This document shows, piece after piece, positions 11,425-22,245 of a DNA stretch of 64,000 nt. Source of the DNA: Liquidambar formosana (lineage: Eukaryota > Streptophyta > Magnoliopsida > Saxifragales > Altingiaceae); assembly GCA_039720395.1 (NCBI GenBank), contig CM077826.1, positions 39,088,790-39,152,789 of the forward strand. The letters are read 5' to 3'. Within the stretch, counting starts at the first letter, position 1. Every line of letters begins with the position of its first letter. A program made the position numbers and the translations under genes. The notes beneath the pieces were generated by a model. That model ran no database searches. It had not been told where the DNA came from and saw nothing but the letters and a program-made list of their open reading frames with translations.

Positions 11425-11720
11425 TGTAATGACCTAAATTATAGTAACATGTATAATTGAAAATATAAGAATTATAGGCAAATTGGACAATTTTGGCACA
11501 TTAAAGTGCAGAAATTTGTAAGGCCGATCGATCGGAGGTGGCCTAGAAATGCCATTTGGCTTCTGCCAAACCCAATCGATCGGGCCCTTTAAAGCCGATC
11601 AATCGGGCATCAGTAGTTGAGATTTTTTTAAAAAAAGTTTATGAAATTACCTTTTTTGCCTTCCTTGCATATTTCTTTATAACTCGATTTTGAGGGTTTT
11701 CTAGTTGTTTTTCAGCTAAG

Positions 11721-11763
<43 letters not shown>

Positions 11764-13254
11764 AGCACGGGGGAGAGGGAGAGAGGTCACCAGTGTGAGT
11801 CGAAGCCATCGGAGTTCGGATCCGACCTTGCGATGCTTGGATTTCGTGATTTCCACCCCGATCTACACGCGTACATCCCTAGGATTTGCATTTCTAGCTA
11901 ATATTTGTGAGGTAGATGCATTTTTCATTGTTGTAAATAATTAAAATGGGTACATTTAGGGTTTGTGGTTTACATCCTATTTTGGTATATACATGCTGTA
12001 TTTTAACCCCCCCCCCCCTTTTGGTATTTTGGCTACAATGGGTTAGTTTTGAAACCCATTGGGTTAAATTTTTACAGTTGTAATATTGAGGGGTCACTTT
12101 TATACAAGTGTTTTGGGAAACCATTTTCTTATAATTATTTGTGAAATGATTCTAGGAGAACATATATATAAAAATTTATGTAGTACTATGATAAAAAAAG
12201 CTATTCGAGTCAGGATTACTATGGTCCCAAAGGAAAGGGACGTCATGCAATGCCTTTCTATCCTGTGGTCTTGGGCTTAGACCTGAATAGAGGTTACTAT
12301 AGTCTCATTTAGGGATGTGTTTCTTCTTGAGGTTACTGCAGTCCCAAGTAGGGATGTCTTACCGTGTTTCCTCTTATTCCGCGTGCAAGGGCCTCACATG
12401 ATCTGGGGAGAATTTATCAGTTTGAAATACTAATATATGGATTACCATTTATGGTGGATGCTACATTGGTTGATTAAATATTTCCCCTTTTATTTAAATT
12501 ATGTTATGTGATTTAATTATTCTAGTTCTTATTGCTCAAAATCGTTTTTAAAACCTTGGTTTACATCTTTGAAAAATGTAACCTACTGAATTCATACTCA
12601 CACCTATTTTAAAACATTTTTGCAAATTTTGAGCAAACTAACGATGACTCTTATGAGGATGCATCACATCGTAGGTAACATGAGCACTGCATTGTGGATG
12701 TGTGTAGACATCATAGTTTATTTTCTTATGGTCTGTATAATATTTAAACAGGATTATATATTTTGTAATGTATGTATTGGCGATACAACTTTGTGAGATT
12801 GAATGCCAGCTTAACTTTTGAATGGACAGTGGATGGTTTTATGATTTTTGGTTTAAATTGTACAAGTTCAAAATGTTGATAACTTGATATGTCCTACTTT
12901 CAAACGGTACCATGCTAGATTTTTCGTAACATATTTCTTTAAATTGTGATTTTAATTATAAACCATCCTTGATTTCTATTTAAATTATATTTAAATTATA
13001 ATTTATTTTTGTTAAGTTATAGCCTATTTTTCGGGTCGTGATAGTTTTATTGGTATCAAAACTGGCTAGTAGGTCCGCATGGGAGCTATTACGTCCTATT
13101 ATATGTGTGCATGCAGGAGTATGCATTGAGACATGCTAGGTGCATGGGAAAGGAACACATATGCATTCCATTAACATTGCATTAGAGATTTCATGATTAT
13201 TGAATCCTTTAAGATCGAGTTGTCGAGAGTATTTCGGTTTGAATATAACCTTTC
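11425..13254 (+). mobile_element. Gypsy-like LTR with primer-site stub (truncated)
   Basis: A 5' LTR of about 1.6 kb starts TGTAATGACC and ends about 13043 at GGGTCGTGATA, a decayed form of GTCGTGACA. Shortly after, TGGTATCAAAAC (13051) resembles a tRNA-Met primer-binding site (consensus TGGTATCAGAGC). About 200 bp of internal sequence follows before the array repeat resumes at 13255. There is no 3' LTR and no coding domain, so it is a truncated element. Inside the LTR are CCGATCGATCGG-type words (11523-11600), a (GA)n tract (11724-11762) and a run of C (12007-12018). The end sequences resemble Tekay/Del-type gypsy LTRs; that lineage is an inference. Confidence 0.65.
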
Positions 13255-14278
13255 TGCTTGGCTTCTTGGGCTTTAGACTTATGTTGGACCTCCGGCTTTG
13301 AGAATAATTTGAGCTCACTTGTAATTAATTAAATTTATAATTATAAGTTATAGTAATAATAAATTAAGGTAAATATCCAAAATATCCATCATAAAAAGAA
13401 TTATATCAAAAAACCCCATAAAATAATTTTCCTATTGGAAAAACCCAAATAGAGTTAAAATATATCCAAAACACCCAACACCCTAACTTGCATCCAACTC
13501 CATTTGGGTGATGAAATTTCTTGATTAAAATACCCATATTACATTAATTATTAAAATATAAAAAATATTATTCAAAATTTTTATTAACATCTTGTTTATC
13601 TATTAAATGGATTATTTGTCATTTATCACAAAAAAGAGGAGGGGAGGGGGGAGGGAAGAAGAAAGAAAACGAATAAACAAACATCGGTTGTTAAGAAAGC
13701 TTTTGACTAAGTGAGATTGAAAGGGCAGAAGGTTACAGTCTTGGAGACAGTAGTCTTAAAAAAAAAAAAAAAAAAAAGGGAGAAATAAAATCATAAGATT
13801 TGGAGGGATTTAGTGTGATGTGGAAATGATCCATTAGTTGTCAGGTGAGCTGATTGGGTGAGACTGAAGGGGTAGAGGGTTGGAGTGTTGGAAAATAGAA
13901 ACAGAGTCATGGCAAAAGGGTGGGAGAATTACGCAAAAAGAGCTATTTCTATAAGGGGAAAAAATAACTAGAGAAATAAAATCGTAAGATTTGGAGAGAT
14001 TTTGTGTGATGTGAGAGTGTGAGAGAAAGATTAGACAACCCATCAAAAAATTACTCGATAAATTGGAGAGATAAAATCATAAGATTTGGACCAATTCTTT
14101 AACCCTTTGCAGTGTTTATAATGACGTGCTATTGTAAAATTTTTGTAGCATATCTTATTGATATTCCAATGATAAGGTAGGTATGCTAGTACATTTTTAT
14201 GCCCATTTTGACATATTTTTATTCTATGTTGTTATATTAGGCACAAAAATAGTTAAAAAAACGAAAGGGATGTTAATT
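13255..14278 (+). repeat. AT-rich array repeat, copy 3, left part (long form)
   Basis: Resumes the array at CTTGGCTTCTTGGGC and runs through GGTAAATATCC (13368), ACTCCATTTGGGTGATG, GGAAAATAGAAACAGAG (13889), GAGAATTACGC (13925) and AACCCATCAAAAAATTACTC (14037) to GGGATGTTAATT (14267-14278). A LINE interrupts it there; the copy continues at 18292. Confidence 0.7.
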
Positions 14279-14598
14279 TTTTTTTTTTTTTTTAATGAAA
14301 AGTAGAGCTTAAGCATCAGTGAGGAGCTTAGCATCCCAACTAGGTTGGCACCCTAAAACGTCCCAATCACGTGTTGATAGCCCTGAATATTATTAATAAA
14401 AGAAAAGGAAACTGAGTACAAAAGGAATGAAAATAAAAATAACAAAATCTGTCTGGTCCTGGTGACTTATAAACATCACAATCCAGCTCACAAAATCAGA
14501 AAAATATAAAACAATATTAGTTTACAAAACAATAATGAGGAAGACCCGACATATCCCTCTCAACTTCTTTGAAGGCAAAACCAGGATCTATAGAATAC

Positions 14599-15005
14599 CT
14601 AAGTCAGTGTCAAAAAATTAATAGCTTTATTAGCTATTTTATTAGCCGCTGAATTCCCTTCTCTAAAAATATGAGAAAACACCACATTTATTTTGTTGAT
14701 AAGAGATAAGTAATTCTTCCATCGATTAAGAAGAGGCCAAGGTGGCTTAAAAATTCTATTTTGAAGGCAACAAATTACTGTTAAAGAGTTACTCTCAATC
14801 CAAAGATTATGCTGACTTCTTTCCCATGAAAATGAAACAACCAAGATAACACTAAGAAGCTCAGCATAGAATGCTAAATGAGAGCCAATGCTACATCCAA
14901 AAATGCCTTAAACAAACCCTCTATGATTTCTGAAAATACCTCCACTAGTAGCAGCATTAGGATTACCAAGGGCCATACTATCCGTATTAACTTTTACCTA
15001 AGAGG
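14599..15005 (-). pseudogene. LINE RNase H domain (degenerate)
   Basis: Reads VNTDS near 14990, YAELLS near 14860 and WIESNS near 14780 on the minus strand. These correspond to the conserved Asp, Glu and W-E-S-D-S positions of plant LINE RNase H; the last Asp is replaced by Asn. The domain would degrade the RNA strand during target-primed reverse transcription. Internal stops occur near 14910 and just upstream of VKVNTDS at about 14999. Frame and position downstream of the reverse transcriptase fit the RNase H-bearing plant L1 lineage. Confidence 0.7.
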
Positions 15006-15390
15006 GAAAGGGAGGATGCCAAACAACATGAATATTCAAACTTTTTAAAATTTGCAAATCTCGAACAAAATTTCCTATAGCAGAAGATATTAGAGAACTG
15101 CCTTCTTTAATCATCACTTTAATTAAAACTATTGCACGATCAATAGAAACCAGTGAATGAGCAAAGATGCAATCATTACGAGCTTTCTAAATAACCCAGA
15201 GAGCACTAAGAACAGCCAACAGCCACAAGTCTTTTAATTGGGGATTAAAATCTTGCTTCAAAAGACTAAGAAGGGCAGCTTTAACATTAGATTCAAGCTC
15301 ATAAACTAATTATGCAGCCATTTCCAAATCATGCTAGAGAAATCATAGTTGAAAAACAAGTGCCATGCAAACTCAAGAGCAGAAGGTGCG

Positions 15391-15957
15391 TTACAAAGAT
15401 AACAACAAGAAACCATAAGAACCCCACGAGACTGCAACTATATCCTCTGCAGGCAAACTATTATAGAGAAGACGAAGAAAAAGAAGTGATCTTTTGGGCG
15501 GGATAAATTTTTTCCAAATGAGAGATCCCCAATAAACTTTAGAAAGGTGAGGCTTAAAAAAGTCATAACAATCCTTGAAAGCAGGGGAACCATTAGAGCA
15601 ATATGGCCATATTAAATTATCATAAGTATACTCCATCGGAAGAATTAAATCTAAAAGATTGGATACAAAATGTAAATTTGTACCCATGGAGGCAATTGCC
15701 AACAATGGTCAGCAATAAAGTCTGTGACTGAGCTTATTCAAATTCATAGGAACAGTAACCGGCCATCTATGCAAAAGAGATGAGTCATGTAACCACTTAT
15801 CTTGCCAAAAATTAATTGAAGCACCAAAACCAACCACCCAAGACGCATGCAAATGAATAACCTGCAAAGCTTCTTTCAACCCCGGCCAAATGGAAGATAA
15901 TTTATATGTGTTGGTAGAGGCAAATGAGGAAATTTTAAATTTGAATTTCAAAAACAA
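15391..15957 (-). pseudogene. LINE zf-RVT-like region (degenerate)
   Basis: Contains LIWKKFIPPKRSLLFLRLLY and NSLPAEDI (15430-15530), typical of the zf-RVT segment between reverse transcriptase and RNase H in plant LINEs, and WWVGFGASINFWQDKW-like residues (15790-15850) from the upstream linker. Stops and frame changes separate the pieces. The expected Cys/His pairs at the end of this domain are not all preserved. Confidence 0.65.
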
Positions 15958-16259
15958 TGCCCAAGAGGAAGATGATGTGAGACGTACTAGACCAACACAA
16001 TTTAAGAAGTGCTACTTGATTGAGAGCACAAATGCTTCTAAGACCAAGACTGCCCTCAATAGTGGGAAAGCAAACTAAGTTCCACTTTACAGTAACCAAT
16101 TTTCTGTGAACAGTTGAGCTAGTCCCAATGAAATTCCTCATCCAAGTGTTAACAGATTTAAGCAAATAAGAAGGCTATTGATACACTAACATAGAATGGA
16201 GAAGCATAGGTTGAATCACTGATTGAACAAGTTGAATTCTACCAGCAATAGACAATAAC

Positions 16260-17575
16260 TTACCCTTGCCAGCTTTCCATTTTCACTCGAATTTTATCTA
16301 CAATAGGCTGCAAGTGAATTCTTCTAGGTTTACCCTTGAAAAGAGGAACTCCTAGATAAGTAGAAGGCATAGACTCCTCTGGCATACCAATAAGAGAAAC
16401 AATTTGGTGAGCTCGATATTTTGCAGCTTTACTCACAATCACGTTGGACTTACCACTGTTAACAATCTGACCATAATTTAAACTGTAGTAATCAAGTAGC
16501 TTAAGAAGATTATTGAGTCCAACTTTGGTACCTCTACAGAAGATTAGGATATCATCAGCATAAAGTAAGTGAGAGGGAGCAGTAGAGCCCCTTAGAGAAG
16601 ATATTAGAAGCAGCTTCTTATCCAAAAACAAGTTTTGAAATCCCTCCGCTAAAAACTTCTTCAACCAAACAAAACAACAAAGGTGATAAAGGATCTCCCT
16701 GTCTAACACCTCTACCACAAGAGAAAAATCCAAAAGGACTTCCATTAATCTTTATAGATAACTTAGTTGAATGAAGAATAGAGTTTATCCATTGTATGAA
16801 GATAGAATGCAAACCAAAAGCTTTAAGAACTTCTAATAAAAAAATCCCATTCAAGTGTATTAAAAGCTTTCTTGATATCAATCTTAAGACCCACATTTCC
16901 TCTAAAAGATTAAAGGTCTAATAAATTAACACATTCAGAAGCAAGACATATATTTTTAGAAATATGTCTGCCTTTTATGAAACCACTTTGCTGGGAAGAA
17001 ATAAACTTGGGAGCAAGAAGCCCCAGTCTATTAGCCAAAATTTTAGAAATAATCTTGAATAAAAAATTGGCTACTGCAATGGGCCGATAATTATCCAGAG
17101 AAAGGGCATTAGGAGTTTTAGGAACCAAGGTAATAAACATAGAGTTCATATTTGGTAAAATCTAACCAGAAAGAAAAAATTGTTGGATAGCTGCAACCAC
17201 ATCAGAGGCAATAATTTCCCAGCAAGAGTGATAGAATTTACCATTGAAACCATCTGGCCTAGGAGAACTATAAAGATTTAAAGCAAAAACAGCGAACTTT
17301 ATCTCATCTTGAAGAGGGATAGCAGTTAAAAAACCATTATTTGCATCTGAAACTAATTTTGGAATAATCTCAGCAATCCAATCAGCATCTAACTGATGAG
17401 GAACCGTAGAAAAAAGCTTTTCATAATAGCTAATCACATGATTTTGAATTTCAGAAGGAGAGTCGAGCAGCCTGTCTTCGTCAACAAGAGAATAGATAGA
17501 ATTTCTAGAATGACGGACTTTTGTAGACATATGAAAATAAGAAGTATTCCTGTCCCCAGCTTGAAGCCAATTCAC
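16260..17575 (-). pseudogene. LINE reverse transcriptase (degenerate)
   Basis: The minus strand carries the reverse transcriptase that would copy LINE RNA at a nicked target. In order: an N-terminal segment with GDRNTSYFH (about 17545) and SPRPDGFNGKFYH (about 17240, normally SPGPDGF), then VPKTPNALSLDNYRPIAV (about 17110), SGFIKGRHISKN (about 16975), GRGVRQGDPLSPLLF (about 16700) and the catalytic YADD (about 16560), followed by STYLGVPLFKGKPRR (about 16340). At least two frame changes and stops separate these blocks, for example near 17160 and 16900. The Gly to Arg change in SPGPDGF would also be damaging. Order and motifs make the assignment secure; the enzyme is not functional. Confidence 0.9.
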
Positions 17576-17761
17576 TCTTGATTTTTCTTTCCAAAATTCC
17601 TCCTGATTTCTTAAAGATGTAAGAACTTCAAATTTAGCTGCACAATCCAGATTAAACTTTGCTTCCGAAAAACCATTAGAGGCAATATCCTACTGAATGC
17701 GTTCTAAATCAACCAAAGCTTTATCAACTCGAGAATCAACATATCCAAAAACTTCAATATT

Positions 17762-18231
17762 TCAAACCTTTAAAACAGATTTGAGAAGCTTGAGTTTCGT
17801 AACCATCTTGAACATAGGGCAACCCACGACAAAAGCATTATCCCAAGTCTGCTTGACTAAATCCAAAAAAGAAGAATGAGAAGTCCAAACATTAAAAAAT
17901 TTGAAAGGAGTAGGCCCATGACAAATATATTTATCAGTTGAAAACACCAGAGGGTTGTGATTTGAACAAACACGAGGAATAGTGAAACAGGAGGAATTAG
18001 GCCAATAACAAAACCAGTCTGGAAAACCATACATTGATCAAGTCTCATTTCAATGTGTTGTCTTACACCTCTTCCATTAGTCCAGGTAAATTCAGCCCCT
18101 TTAGTATCAATATGAATCAAATTGCAACTATCAGAAAAGGAAATAAAATCCTCACAAGCATTTCTGGAAGGAAGAGAGCCTCCAATTGTTTCATGAGCCC
18201 CAGTGACCACATTAAAATCTCCACTAAGCAA
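17762..18231 (-). pseudogene. LINE endonuclease, C-terminal part
   Basis: Contains LSGDFNVV (about 18225) and FTWTNGRGVRQHIEMRLDQ (about 18060-18110), matching the C-terminal half of the apurinic-type endonuclease of plant LINEs, which nicks target DNA. The N-terminal catalytic half is absent because the insertion is truncated at 18291. A frame change occurs near 17990-18030. Confidence 0.75.
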
Positions 18232-18291
18232 CCACGGGCCAGTTCTAGTGGAGTTAAAAGAGCAAAGATCATGCCATAAAGATCTTATTTC

Positions 18292-18775
18292 GGGATGTCA
18301 ATTATACCAAAACAATTACATATTAAAGCATCTCCAGTAGTTTGTGTTATTTTTTCTATACTATTTTTATTTTAGCACATATTATAGTGTCAAATGCTAT
18401 AATTTGACCCAATGTACTCCGATAATTAAATGACCCAATATGTAATTTTTTAATACAACCACCATGTCCTTCCTTCTTCTAATCACCTTTGTGCTATTTG
18501 AGTACAAATGTGTGCCAAATATAATATAAGGATGTGCTACAACTATTTTTTAGCATACCCTTTAGCACCATTGGAGATGCTCTTATGTAATTTCCACCGT
18601 CATAACACATTGTGTCAAAAAATTTGCAAATTACAGCATTTACCACTATAACAACTTACAAGCGCTAAGATAAAAATAATATAGACAAAATAACATAAAT
18701 CATTGGAAAGACTCAAAATATTTGTATTTGATTGCAAACTTATCATCTTTCTTAGGGACAAAAATAGGGAAAAAA
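18292..18775 (+). repeat. AT-rich array repeat, copy 3, right part
   Basis: Continuation of the copy broken by the LINE. It contains the MITE-like module 18323-18585 and then an inverted echo of that module: TTACAGCATTTACCACTATAA and AAAATAATATAGACAAAATAAC (18630-18700), followed by TATTTGTATTTGATTGCAAA (18719). It flows directly into copy 4. Confidence 0.65.
18323..18585. mobile_element. MITE-like module with GCATCTCCA termini
   Basis: The ends TAAAGCATCTCCA and TGGAGATGCTCTTA are inverted repeats, and ATTACATA beside the left end mirrors TATGTAAT beside the right. About 260 bp, AT-rich, non-coding. The same module occurs at 20151-20409, 51763-52013 and, truncated, at 56879-57062. Short inverted ends and AT-richness fit a MITE, but in every case it lies in the same position of a longer repeat, so it may be a part rather than an independent insertion. 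Superfamily uncertain. Confidence 0.55.
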
Positions 18776-19849
18776 TTTTTTAAAAATAAAAATAAAAAAG
18801 GGTGGTTCATCATCTTTGGTTGCATCACCCAAATTAACCTATTTACTGATGAATGTAAATTATGTTAGAGAAAATCCAACAAGCCCAGGTTAGGAGGAAA
18901 AGGGGGAAAAAAAAGGAATAAAAAAAAAGACAAGCCTTGGTCTTGGCCTTTGGGCTTTAGACTTATGTTGGACTTTAAGTTTTGAGCTTAATTTGAGCTT
19001 ACTTGTAATTAACTAAATTTATAACTATAAGTTATAATAATAATAATAATTTAGGGTAAATATCCTCATAAAAAGTATTATATAAAAAAACCCCATAAAA
19101 TAATTTTCCTATCGGAAAAAGCCCAAATAGAGTTAAAATATATCATAAAAACCCAACACCCTAACTTCCATCCAACTCCATTTGAGTGATGAAATTTCTT
19201 GACTAAAATACCCTTATTACGTTTTTTTTTATTAAAATATTAAAAAAAAATTGTTCAAAATTTGTATTACCATCTTGTTTATCTATTAAATGGATTATTT
19301 GTCATTTATTACAACAGGGAAGGGGGGGGGGGGGGGAGACAAGAAAATGAATAAACAAACATCAGTCGTCAGGTGAGCTTTTGATAGAGATAGATTGAAG
19401 GGGCTAAAGGTTCTAGTCTTGGAGACAATAGTCTTAAAAAAATAACTAAAAAAGACCACTAGAGAAATAAAATTGTAAGATTTGAAGGGATTTGATGTAA
19501 TGTGGAAATGATCCATCGGTTGTCAGATGAGCTGATTAAGTGATACTGGAGAGGCAGAGGGTTGGAGTGGTGGAAAATGGAAACAAAGTCACGGAAAAAC
19601 CCAGAAAAAAAAAAAAAAAGTGGGGAGGGAGAATTACGCATAAAGAACTGTTTCTAAAAGGGAAAAAAATAACTAGAAAAATAAAATCAAAAGATTTGGA
19701 AGGATTTGGTGTGATGTGAGAGAGTGAGAGAGAGATTAGACAACCCATCAAAAAATTACTCCATAAATTGGGGAGATAAAATCATAAGATTTGAACCGAT
19801 TTGGTTAACCCTTTACAGTGTTTCTAATGATGTGCTATTATTATTTATT

Positions 19850-19872
19850 TTATATATACACATATATATATA

Positions 19873-19954
<82 letters not shown>

Positions 19955-19992
19955 TATATATATGTATATATATATATGTGTATATATATAAA
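19850..19992. repeat. Compound TA/CA/TG microsatellite, self-complementary
   Basis: Alternating TA tract, about 11 CA units (19881-19903), a TA tract (19904-19920), about 12 TG units (19921-19945), then mixed TA/TG. The CA and TG blocks are complementary around a central TA block, so the tract can fold on itself. The peptides that can be read through it are repeat artefacts. Confidence 0.9.
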
Positions 19993-20150
19993 AAGAAAAC
20001 CATATCTTGTTGATATCCTAATGATAAGGGTATGCTAGTCAATTTTTGTGCTATATTTGACATATTTTTATACTATGTTGTTATATTCGGCACAAAAATA
20101 GTTAAAAAAACATGAAAGGGACGTTAATTATACCCAAAAAGATTACATAT

Positions 20151-20409
20151 TAAAGCATCTCCAATAGTTTGTGTTATTTTTTCTACACTACTTTTATTTT
20201 AGCACATATTATACTGTCAAATGTTATAATTTGACACAATGTATTCCAATAGTTAAATGACCAACTATGTAATTTTTTAGCACAACCACCATGTATATCC
20301 TTTTTCTAATCACCTTTGTGCTAGCACAAGGGTGTGCCAAATATAACATAAGGATATGGTACAGCTCTCTTTTAGCATACCCTTTGGCACATCATTGGAG
20401 ATGCTCTTA
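20151..20409. mobile_element. MITE-like module, second copy
   Basis: TAAAGCATCTCCA at the left and TGGAGATGCTCTTA at the right, with the same internal landmarks as 18323-18585 (TAGCACATATTATA, ACAACCACCATGT, TTAGCATACCCTTT). Confidence 0.55.
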
Positions 20410-20560
20410 TGTAATTTGCATCGTCGTTGCACATTGTGTCAAATTATGTGCAAATTACCACATTTACCACTATAACAACTTACAAGTGCTAAGATAAAAA
20501 TAATACAGACAAAATAACACAGATCACTGGAAATACTCAAAGTTGCAAGTTCTTATGTTA

Positions 20561-21232
20561 GACCAAATCCAGCTAGGCTCGGATTAGGAAGAAAAGGAAA
20601 AAAAAAAACAATAAATAAATAAATAAATAAAGCCTTGGTCTTGGCTCTTACATCACACCAAATCCTTCCAAATCTTTCGATTTTATTTCTCTAGTTTTTT
20701 TATTTTTTATTTTTTATAGTAATAGCTCTTTATGTGTAATTTTGCCCCCCACCTTTTTTTTTTTTTTGTTGTGGTTTTGTCATGACTCTATTTCCATTTT
20801 CCAACACTCCAACCCTCTGCCCCTTCAAGTCTCACTCAATTAGCTCACCTAACGACTGATGGGTCATTTCCACATCACACCAAATCCCTCCAAATCTTAC
20901 GATTTTATTTTTCATGTGGTCTTATTTATTTATTTTTTTAAGACTACTGTCTCCAAGACTGGAACCATCTGTCCCTTTAATCTCACTTAGTCAAAAGCTC
21001 GCTTGCCGGTTGATGTTTGTTATTTGTTTACATGTATTTTTTTTCCTTTTTCCTTTTTTATTTCTTTTGGTGATATATGAAAAATAATCCATTTATTAGA
21101 TAAATGAGATACTAATACAAATTTTGAATAATTTTTTATTATATTTTAAAAAAAAAATCGTGTCAAATTATAGCATTTGACACTATAATAGGTGCTAAAA
21201 TAAAAGTATTATAGACAAAATAACAAGCTACA
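20561..21232 (-). repeat. Rearranged and inverted array repeat pieces
   Basis: A short forward piece (20561-20640, TTAGACCAAATCCAGCTAGG to CCTTGGTCTTGGC) joins abruptly to a reverse-oriented piece. The reverse piece runs AAATCCTTCCAAATCTTTCG, TCTATTTCCATTTTCCAACA (20796), GGGTCATTTCCACATCACAC (20860), AGTCAAAAGCTCGC (20988) and ATAATCCATTTATTAG (21083), and ends in a reversed MITE half (21160-21232). This is a head-to-head rearrangement within the array. Copy order is mirrored relative to copies 1-4. Confidence 0.6.
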
Positions 21233-21785
21233 GGAGATGCTTTATTATGTAATTTTTTTCGTATAATTAACATCCCTTTCATTTTTTTAACTATTTTTGT
21301 GCAAAATATAACAACATAGTCATAAAAATATGTCAAATATGGCATAAAAATGTACTAACGTACCCATATCATTGGAATATCAATAAGATGTGCTACAGGA
21401 GATGCTTTATTATGTAACGAACTAAAGGAGATGCTTTATTATGTAATTTTTTTGGTATAATTAACATCCCTTTCATTTTTTAAACTATTTTTATGCAAAA
21501 TATAACAACATAGCATAAAAATATATCAAATATAACACAAAAATGTACTAACGTACACTTACCAATGGAATATCAATAAGATGTGCTACAGGAGATGCTT
21601 TATTATGTAACAAACTATAGGAGATGCTTTATTATGTAATTTTTTGGATAATTAACTTCTCTTTCATTTTTTTTTAAACTACTTTTGTGCCAAATATAAC
21701 AACATAGCATAAAAATATGTCAAATATGGCACAAAAATGTACTAACGTACCCATATGATTGGAATATCAATAAGATGTGCTACAG
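21233..21785 (-). repeat. Tandem repeat, about 193-bp unit, three copies
   Basis: Units start GGAGATGCTTTATTATGTAAT at about 21233, 21427 and 21620, giving periods of 194 and 193 bp. Each contains TTAACATCCCTTTCATT, AAATATAACAACATAG, ATGTACTAACGTAC and ATCAATAAGATGTGCTACA. The unit corresponds, in reverse, to the segment of the array repeat that joins the MITE-like module, so it was amplified locally after inversion. Confidence 0.85.
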
Positions 21786-22245
21786 CATAAGGGTGTGCTA
21801 AATATAACATAAGGATGTGCTACTGCTATTTTTTTAGCATACCCTTTAGCACATCGATCATTCTAGATGCTCTTATGTAATTTGTACCATCGTAGCACAT
21901 TTTGTCAAATTATGTGCAAATTACAGCACTTACCACTATAACAACTTACAAGTGCTAAGTTAAAAATAATACAGACAAAATAACCTAAATCGTTGGAAAT
22001 ACTCGAAGTATTTGTATTTGATTGCAAGCTCATCATCTTTATTAGGCAAAAAAAAAAAAAAAAAAAAAAAAAAAGCCAACAACAACAACAAGCCTTGGTC
22101 TTGCCCTCTTGGGCTTTAGACTTATGTTGGACCTTAGGCATTGAGCTTACTTGTAATTAACTAAATTTATAACTATAAGTATAATAATAATATAATAATT
22201 TAGGGTAAATATCCAAAATATGCCTCATAAAAAGAACTATATCAA
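21786..22245 (+). repeat. Array repeat pieces, forward orientation
   Basis: The right half of the MITE-like module (TTTAGCATACCCTTTAGC, 21832) and its echo (21915-21990) are followed by TATTTGTATTTGATTGCAAG (22009), a run of 27 A (22048-22074), CCTTGGTCTTGCCCTCTTGG (22093) and GGGTAAATATCC (22203). The copy is broken near 22245 and resumes near 47996. Confidence 0.6.

Larger units (their letters stand above)
14279..18291 (-). mobile_element. 5'-truncated L1-clade LINE with RNase H
   Basis: A non-LTR retrotransposon on the minus strand. Its poly-A tail appears as poly-T at 14277-14294. It is flanked by a 12-bp target duplication with one mismatch: GGGATGTTAATT (14267-14278) and GGGATGTCAATT (18292-18303). 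From its 5' side it holds the C-terminal part of the endonuclease, the reverse transcriptase, a zf-RVT-like region and an RNase H domain. ORF1 and the endonuclease N-terminus are missing, a typical 5' truncation. The reading frame is broken many times. It inserted into copy 3 of the array repeat, so it is younger than that array. Confidence 0.9.
18776..20560 (+). repeat. AT-rich array repeat, copy 4 (longest copy)
   Basis: The longest uninterrupted copy: GGTTGCATCACCC (18819), CCTTGGTCTTGGCC (18933), TTTAGGGTAAATATCC (19050), GGAAAATGGAAACAAAG (19572), GAGAATTACGCATAAAG (19629), AACCCATCAAAAAATTACTC (19742), GAAAGGGACGTTAATTATA (20114), the MITE-like module (20151-20409) and its partial inverted echo (20450-20530). 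A long compound microsatellite (19850-19992) is inserted. A 13-base G run lies at 19323-19337. No coding capacity. Confidence 0.7.

Noticed and set aside
19724..20063. ORFs of 104 and 72 codons on both strands
   Set aside because: They read through the TA/CA/TG microsatellite and encode only Tyr/Ile/His/Thr/Val/Cys runs; repeat artefacts.
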